Shown here: piece by piece, positions 57,152-64,000 of the stretch
How positions within the stretch are numbered: position 1 is the stretch's first letter
How the letters are laid out: each line of letters starts with the position of its first letter
NCBI RefSeq assembly: GCF_000711695.1
Contig: NW_013547016.1
Coordinates: forward strand, 1-64,000
From: Tilletiaria anomala UBC 951
Taxonomy: Eukaryota > Basidiomycota > Exobasidiomycetes > Georgefischeriales > Tilletiariaceae
Direction of reading: 5' to 3'
Length of the DNA stretch: 64,000 bases
Program-made: the position numbers and the translations under genes
Notes under the pieces: model-generated
Seen by the model: the letters and a program-made list of their open reading frames with translations, nothing else
The model's database searches: none
What the model was told of the DNA's origin: nothing

Positions 57152-60100
57152 AGTGGTGCATTGTGTGTGTGCCCCTCTGCGATGTCAAAGTCTCACGCCA
57201 GGCGTGCAACGGCTTTGATCCAGTGGGAAACCGACTGCACCGCTCGGGCATCGCGAATCACATGTGCTATTTGCCGATATCTGGGCGCTATTCCATGTGT
57301 GGCTGCGAGCGCTTATTGGTGAACGTCTTTGCGCAACGCGTCAGGCGTGTCACGGCATCCCTCCACTCGACAGTCGCTGCCTCGCGTGTACGCTTTGGCT
57401 GCACACATGCCTCGCCGACACGGTTGCGAGTCCTTCTGGTCAGCGGTTCGCGCGCGTTCTGCTGCTCATGGAGAGGCCGATCTACTCGCAGTGCACGGCT
57501 GACCCCACATGACACAGACGTGGCACATGACACACTCTTTCATGATTTGTGAGAGAAGCGTCCGGTTAACCCTTGATACTAAGCAGGAAGCTGCGAGTCC
57601 AAGTTGAGCCACGCATTAACTCGCCGGCCTACCTACGAAGTGTAACCCTCGCCCTGTCCTCCTTGGAGGTGGAATAAATGGAGACACTTGATAACCTGCC
57701 GTTCTGTCCGTGAGTGTCACCATTCGCGCGAGCAAGGCTTCATTCCACCGGAGTGACTGGTGACGCGATGAGCGGTTGCGGCCAAGTACGCAGTCGAACA
57801 AATGATCAGATGTACACGATAAACCACAAGAACGTGATAAAAGATGCAAGGGTATGCATTACAAGTCCGCCGAGCAGGTGAAGTAGAACAGCTTTGCAGG
57901 CAAGCGGTAGTCGTTCAGCCATGAGGAGTTCTTGAAAAATAACAAGAATCAGGCGCCAGACGCCGGAAGCTGTCCCATGAGGAACTTGATGGAGTCGGCG
58001 GGGGCGAACGGGCGATGAAGCCAAAGTACAACCGCCCTGGCAAACCCAGAAACAGCACCGTGAAGCATTCATCAGTCAATTACATCATCAATTCATCATA
58101 ACGTTCTTCATCAGTGCTTTTGGGTGTGTTTACTGTGGTGTTCCGCCCTTATTTTGGCCGGCGTTTGGTCGAAGGCAGACCTGATCATTGAAATCATAAG
58201 TGAATACGAAGGCTATTCGTATACACGCACTAGACAGCAGTATGTTCACCTGGAGTCGAGCAACCATGCCACCTGCGCCGAAAACGGGTTCAATTACGTT
58301 CCACTCTCCACTGGTCAGTCAGTCATAGCCAGTCATCGGTCATCAGCCAGTCAATCATCACAATACACAATCAGCAATGCATATACTTCCACAATTCTCT
58401 GTTTATCCTATCCTTGGTGCATGCTCGTCTTCGTCTCGCTTGTACATCAGTATAGTGCCTTATCTCTGCCTCAGCCGCTGCAACCTAAGTTGAGAGCGTT
58501 AGAGTCAAGGATATCGCTCCTTTCGTGGTCTGGGGGTTATAGCACCCTTGTTTTCTGCGCCTCAATCTTCTTTCGCATACCAGCTCGATTCCTCTCCACC
58601 GTTTTACCATTGCCAACGTTGTCTTTTTCCTATTTTACTAGTTACAGCAGCTATAGATGATGCCGCTCGACGTGCTCGGACTCCATTTATTACGGTTAAC
58701 AACCAGGTGGCACTCAACGGTTACTATGAACAGCTTTGATGTTCTCTCTAGCATGCATCTTGACAAAGCACCTAAAAAGTTTCCTGGAAAATACTCTATC
58801 AGGCAGCAAGAATTCGCCATTTGCGGCCTCGAATTAACCCTGCCTGTGCTCGCAATTCCAGCGTGCGCTCTGCCGATACTTTACAGCTTAACGCTCAACG
58901 CTCAGCCCATGGCTTTACGAGAATGTATGGAGGGGGACCTCGCATTTCCATGAATTTGCACTGGTAATAATCGACGCAAGTACATTCTGAATTTCTAAAA
59001 TTGCTCGAAAGCACATGCAAGAATCTCAGCCTCGGGTTCACAACCCCATCTCTCCGTTCTCGGGTCCCAAGGAGAAGGCATTGGATCTCAACCGACGCTC
59101 CAAAGTGACAGTTGTAAATTTTCTGCAACACGCCCACGGTCATATAGAAGGCAATGGGTGTGTGTATTGCAAATGCTCAGGCTCATGCAGAACAAAAGCT
59201 TGTGGCAATAGTTCGCAGAAATTTCCAGATGTGGACATCAGCCCACTAGGCAAGGACACCTACGCTCTCAGATTCATGTAGAAGGAAATGTAGCACATCA
59301 GCCTGCCAGACAAAGACACCACTTCACTCTCATGTGCTGTAGAAGGAGGGATCGTAGCATTGTATAGCAGGTGATCAGGCGTCAGAGTGACACACTCTGT
59401 GCTCTCAGGATTATATAGAATGTTCTTATTGGAGTTCAGCCTACATTCAACGGTACCAATTGCCAACCCTTGTGGATATGCTGTATTTTACAACAGGCTC
59501 TAGGCTATTAGGCTCATCTAGAATAAGGGAAGGTACATTGCAATGAAAATTCTCATGGTTGCGATCCATGTAAATCACTTCTGCATTCTCAAGGTAGGGT
59601 AGAAGAATGGAATGTTGCACTGCGTTGAGAGCGCTCAGGTCATGCGAAGTGAGGGTTGCTGCGTGTAAGCTGACCGTCACGAGACAGGGGTTACCAAGAA
59701 ACCCTAGATAGCACTCCGCACTTTGCGCCTTCGCGCCGACTCGAAAGGGCCAATTTGCCGCTGATTATGCTTTTACCGTGCCGGTACGTTGCACGAGTCG
59801 ACCCCTCTTCCGGTAAATATTGAATAACTTTTGTGGACATCACGGCGGTGTTTGGAGCTGTAGAAGCCTGAATTAGGCCTGTGTAAATATGTTTGCCGAC
59901 GGTCCGCCAGCGTTGATGTTGCGTTTGTTACATAAAACGTATTTCGAACCTCAATGTGCTTAGACCAACATGCTCGAACGTGCCTCGCCTCACGGAGCCG
60001 CAGGGCAGCTAACAATGCTCCGACGTTCTGTTCAGCACACATTCATGCGATTGCACTAGGATGCGGCATTGGTCTTCATCGAGAGACTGTCATTAAAATT

Positions 60101-60579
60101 CGTTCGTGGTCATAACAGGTCGTTAAATGCAGTTCAGAAAATGTGTATGCTAGGCGTGCCGACAACTACGGGGCCCTCCTGTCGTTCCGTACGCGCTGTG
60201 CGGGCGTGTTCGAGCAAATGCACCGAATGATCTTTGAGATGGCTTGGAAAAGGGACCGTGAGGAGAAGAAGTGACTCTGGGGAAGCGGTAGATAATGCTG
60301 ATTCTTGCGTGGCGTTAGGAGGTGAGCAGCAGCTTGATTTGAAGAGGAGAGGAAACGTCCTGTCTTGATGCGTGCAAAGAGCCAACTTGCTTGTGGGGGT
60401 GACGAACGGAGCCAAAAGGATATGTAAAAGAAGGCTGCATATGGGGCAGCGCGAAGTCGAAATTGGTCCGTCTGGCGAGAAAGCATGCACTGAGTGCATT
60501 TGGATGATTGGTTTGCGCGTTCCATGCATGCGTGGGGGTACTCAGCACCGGGAGAGGTATGATGTGCCTAGAGTGGGCA
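57152..60579. other. Gene-poor interval
   Basis: About 3.4 kb without an identifiable gene. The longest open frame, 58124-58660 on +, starts with a hydrophobic stretch (MCLLWCSALILAGVW) but shows no domain and has random-looking composition. Around 58040-58110 and 58310-58370 the sequence is rich in short CATCA and CAGTCA elements. A degenerate tandem duplication lies at 59235-59358 (listed separately). No RNA gene was recognised. Confidence 0.5.
59235..59358 (+). repeat. Degenerate tandem duplication, two 60-64 bp units
   Basis: Two adjacent units both begin ACATCAGCC and end TAGC: 59235-59294 and 59295-59358. Shared blocks include GACACC, CTCTCA, and TGTAGAAGGA followed by GTAGC. They differ by several substitutions and small length changes, so the duplication is not recent. 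The sequence is non-coding. Confidence 0.7.
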
Positions 60580-63394
60580 CTATGTGCGAATGCCTTTCTT
60601 GTTCGCCGCTGGCGCCTGCAGGATCGCGGGTCCGGATGGTGGCAGCGGCTGGCTTGTGCTGTTCCTCTTGAGCTTCAGCTTCAATCCTCCGCCGCTCTTC
60701 TCCTTCGCCCCACCAGCACTGGCGGCTTGTGCTTGTGCCTCTGCCAAATCCGAGTTGGCCATCTGCGCACGCAGCGCTGCAGCGGCTGCCGAAACAGACA
60801 TCTGGTCAGGCGACTTGCTTCGCGAGAGCCTGCGCGCAGCGACCTGTTCGGCGGAGACGACGGGCGTGCTGCTGCCTGAGCGCGGGGGCGGGTAGCAGAT
60901 CTCCTCGCAGTTCGCCTCGGCGAGCTCGCCGCAGGCAACGTGCGTCTTGTACGGGCAGTCGTCGCAGTCGAGGAAAGGCTTCCAGCCAATACGCTTGCCA
61001 CACACCCAGCATTTGGCCAAGGCGTTGGTCAGCATGATGGCCGGCGGGAGAAGGCTGCCGAATGCAGAGCCGGCAATTCCGCTCGCGGCGGCTGTCGCGG
61101 CAGCAGTGAGGTTGCTGGGCCGCTTCATGCCGTTCTTGACGAGCGTGAAGCGGTGAGGAAGCGGGGCCGGCGTGGGTGCTGCATCTCTGCTGTTCAAGCT
61201 AGTGCCCTCTGCGGCTGCACCAACACCGTCATCGGCATGGACGCGGGCGGCGCGGATGGAAGAGGCGATCGTAGCGTTAGCGAGCGACGGCGTGCGGGCT
61301 GTCATGAACGAACCCTGTGGCGTGGTTTCATCGAGCTGGCCGAGGAAATTGCTGCTGCTAGCACCGCCTCCGACGACGTTACCATCTGCATCGCGACGCG
61401 GTCGTTGCAATCCCTTGCGGACGGTTAGAGCCGACCCTGCTCCAATCTCGTCGCTGGCATCGGTGCCGCCTCCTGCGGCTCGCGCTACTTTGCCACTTTC
61501 ACCTTGCTGTCTGGCCGTAAGAACGCTCATGGCGGATGCAAGCGGTGCATGTGTATGGGAAACCTTGCTGGAGCGAATGACAGAGGTGCTGTAATCAGCG
61601 TCTTTGTCGCCGCCCTTGACGGTAAGAATGGAGGACAATCGCGCTGGTGGAGTTGCGTCGATGTTGATGATGCTGCTGCTCTCTCCAGCACCTACAGACG
61701 CTGGCGCTACACCCTTGCCTTTAATCCAGCTGGCGTTGATGCTGGGCAGCGATTCGCGTTCGTCGTCGCTCCACCACGGGTTGCCATGGCCGGAGACCTT
61801 GAACGTCGAGCCGGCCTTAATGGTATCGACAATGCTGATCTTGCCGCCTCTGCGCAGCGTTAACGAGACCTTGCTGCCCGCTGCCAGGTTGAGCGGGACG
61901 TGCTCGCCGCTCACAGGGTCTTTGGTATCGATGCCAATCTGCTCTAGCGCGGCAATAGCCTCATTCATGTCATCCGAGCTGGTGCTGTCTTCCGACGGTG
62001 TGCGCCGCAGGTGCTTCTCCTTCGCTGCTGCGACTGCCGCATTGCTTGCCTTGACGTCCACCTGTCCGCTAAAGCTCGGCATCTTGGGCGAGAGCCCATG
62101 CCGATCAGCCTTGCCACCCTTACCGCCTGCTGCTGCTGCGCCCTTGCGCTGCTTTCCGCCGGCCTTGGAGCCCATGACGGCATGCAGCGAGCTGCCGCGT
62201 ATGCTTCCGACGGCATACGCCAGCGCTGCCTCGCCCGCCTTCTGAGCCTGCTCCATCTCGCGACGGACGACATCGCTCTCGATGAGGCGCAGACGCCGCA
62301 CGACCTCGCGCATGCCGGGTCGGCGCGCGGGGTCCTCGTCGACGCAGTCGAGCGCGAGCTGGATGAACTCGGGCGGACAACCGTCAGACGCCAAGTCGTA
62401 CACCTCATCGGCGTTAACGCCGAACGAGGGCATCTCACGCTTGAATGTGTTGGCGTCGACGAGGTGCCGCGAGAGGATCTCGCAGAAGATGATGCCGAGC
62501 GAGAAAATATCCGAGGGGAGCGAAAAGTCGATGCCCATCAGAATCTCAGGCGACATGTAGCCGTCTGTGCCGCAGTACTGAGCATGGAAGGAAAAGGCAG
62601 TTGTCAGCATCCAGGGCTCTGGCGATAGCCGCCGTGGTCACTCGCAGAAACACTCACGCTGATCCGCCGCATCTCTTCCTCATTGCGCGCGGCAATGCGC
62701 GCAAAGCCAAAGTCACAGACTTTGATGCGGTCATTGGCAGTGATCAGCAGGTTCTCGCCCTTGAGGTCGCGATGCATGCAGTTCCTCGCGTGCAGATACG
62801 CAAGCGCGCGCGCAATATCCGTCGCGAAGGAAAGGCGCAGGCGCCACGGGAACGCTTTTCGTGTCTGTGAAAGCGTACGAATATTCCAGGAGATAAAGAC
62901 TGTAAGCGCTCGATTTCATAGCGTGCAAAGCCAGCAGGATCCGCGGCCAGAAGCGCAACTCACATCAGCGATGAAGCTTCGCAGGTTGCCGCCGACGAAT
63001 TCGGAGATGATGTAGATACGGCCATCAGGCTCTGGTGACTTGGTGAGGCCAATGTACTGTACAATGTTCGGATGTCGCGCTTCCCTGTAGAACAGCGCAG
63101 CGAATGTAAGAAAGCATGTTTTTCGCAAACCATCCGAAATGGTGTGACGGCCGATCGACAGTAGACCGGCCGCCCGTCTACGCTTTCAACTCACTTCATC
63201 AGCACACACTCGCGCTCAAAGTACTTTTCGACATCGTACGTGTTATTCGGCAGGACCTCCTTGATTGCTACCTGTGTACCTAGGTACTCGCCCTTGAAGA
63301 CGACGCCAAAAGAGCCGCCACCGATCTTGACCCACTTGTCGCTCCCGTCGGGGCCGGTCAAGTCCGAGAACGAGATGACGTCGAAGCGATCCAT
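60580..63394 (-). CDS. LIM-kinase-like (LISK/TKL) protein kinase with C-terminal C1-like zinc finger
   Basis: Exons 63394-63195, 63084-62964, 62864-62658 and 62577-60580 encode 841 residues. The kinase domain (about 20-285) is complete: glycine loop GGGSFGVVFKG, K45 in AIKEV, HPNIVQYIGLT, H138-R139-D140 in CMHRDLKGENLL, D158-F159-G160, the activation-end YCGTDGYMSPEILMG, SDIFSLGIIFCEIL and ARRPGMREVVRRL. The RDLKGEN catalytic loop and CGTDGYMSPE motif suggest the LISK group of tyrosine-kinase-like kinases common in basidiomycetes. The C-terminal half is Ser/Ala/Gly-rich, with a FKVSGHGNPWW motif near 430 and a C1-type finger near 702-733 (CWVC, CDDC, KTHVAC, ANC). The finger's first His lies in HRFTLVKNGMKRPSN, separated from the Cys by an insertion of about 45 residues. 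Substrates are unknown. Confidence 0.92.
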
Positions 63395-64000
63395 GACTGG
63401 TTACTCCTCCCTCTGTGTCTCCTCTCCTGTGGCTGTGGCGGTCTCTCTGTTGTCCGTGCGTCACTCAAGGCCGGGTGCTCGATAGTGTAATGCTGCTGCG
63501 CACAGAGGACGCTCTCAAAGGATAATGTTTGCGTGCGCTCGCGTGTGGGTGTGAGACTTCCGAGCGTGATTTGCGAGCCAAAAGCTATCATAGCATGCTG
63601 ATGCGTCGTATCGGATGTCGTGTGAGAGACGATGACGATGCGGGGAAACGAGAGGGGAGATGGAGCGTCGGAAAGCGAAAGCCACCGGTTGGAGGCCAGC
63701 GTCGTGTTTGATGAGCCTGTCGTGTGTCTATCAAGCTGTACGTCAGTGCGGATGCCAAGGCTAAGGATAGAAGGCGAGTTTGAAGCACAAGCAACTGTGC
63801 AGGTTGATATGTGCGACCACGCACTCCTCTCTGTCGGAACTAGAGCGTCGTCGTGGATGGATCGTTAAGACGTGAGTGACCGCCCGACGAGCTGAGTGTC
63901 AGGCAAACGCTGCGGTGACCAGCAGATGAGCAGACCTATGCGCCCGGTGCTGGTCGTGGTCCTTTTGGAGGGGAGGGGCAAGCTGATATCGCAATAGGAG
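63395..64000. other. 5' flank of the LISK-like kinase, right edge
   Basis: About 600 bases upstream of the kinase start. Short frames only. A pyrimidine-rich run (CTCCTCCCTCTGTGTCTCCT) lies just before the start codon on the + strand, as a purine-rich leader in the transcript. No gene was recognised up to the window edge. Confidence 0.5.

Noticed and set aside
58124-58660. Open frame of 178 residues with a hydrophobic N-terminus
   Set aside because: No family resemblance, low-complexity Ser/Tyr content, and it lies among short CATCA/CAGTCA repeats; a signal peptide-like start alone is weak evidence.
60681-62628. Several 100-210 residue frames opposite or beside the LISK-like kinase
   Set aside because: Shadow frames caused by GC-rich codon bias; the kinase frame carries all recognisable motifs.
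1-64000. Retroelement, Polinton or other virus-like remnants, CRISPR arrays, bacterial-type insertion sequences
   Set aside because: No reverse transcriptase, integrase, capsid or transposase motifs, long terminal repeats or spacer arrays were recognised on reading both strands.

Overview
This window is nuclear DNA of a filamentous or dimorphic fungus, most likely a basidiomycete and plausibly Ustilaginomycotina. The evidence is short GT-AG introns (mostly 50-110 nt, many with GTGAGT-type donors), several exons per gene, long disordered protein tails, and a gene set (LIM-kinase-like kinase, DUF2985 membrane protein, Ustilago-type multifunctional beta-oxidation enzyme) typical of basidiomycetes. 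The lineage is an inference from protein resemblance alone; I ran no search. I saw no tRNA, rRNA, CRISPR array, bacterial-style operon, or retroviral or Polinton-like remnant.

Layout. 1-2.8 kb: gene-poor, with a decayed gene of unknown identity on the + strand. 2.8-6 kb: peroxisomal-type multifunctional beta-oxidation enzyme (Fox2/Mfe2, -). 6-10.3 kb: no convincing gene. 10.3-12.7 kb: DHHC palmitoyltransferase (-). 14.8-17.2 kb: DUF2985 membrane protein (+). 17.6-20.3 kb: Sac1 phosphoinositide phosphatase (-). 21.3-26.6 kb: alpha/beta hydrolase (+), hotdog thioesterase (-) and UNC93-like transporter (-), whose products end in AKL, AKM and SRL, all matching the PTS1 peroxisome signal. 28.9-33.4 kb: divergent pair Lcp5/neuroguidin (-) and Esf1 (+), both in 18S rRNA/small-subunit biogenesis. 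33.5-37.5 kb: divergent pair of a Ptc6-like PP2C phosphatase (-) and Mgm101 (+), both probably mitochondrial. 37.9-40 kb: trimethyllysine dioxygenase-like enzyme (-). 40.3-42.2 kb: RBR ubiquitin ligase (+). 42.3-46.5 kb: nuclear 5'-3' exoribonuclease Rat1 (-). 48-51.6 kb: secreted-domain kelch membrane protein (+). 52.2-54.4 kb: ataxin-10 homologue (+), overlapping by four bases the NF-Y subunit C gene (-). 56-57.2 kb: ESCRT-III Vps20 (+). 57.2-60.6 kb: gene-poor. 60.6-63.4 kb: LIM-kinase-like protein kinase with a C1-like zinc finger (-).

Two functional themes stand out. One is lipid and peroxisome metabolism: Fox2, the hydrolase/thioesterase/transporter trio with PTS1-like ends, and the carnitine-pathway dioxygenase. 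The other is RNA and ribosome biogenesis: Lcp5, Esf1 and Rat1. Gene models were built by hand from frame, splice signals and protein resemblance. Exon joins were checked for reading phase throughout; only the 5' end of Sac1 could not be resolved.
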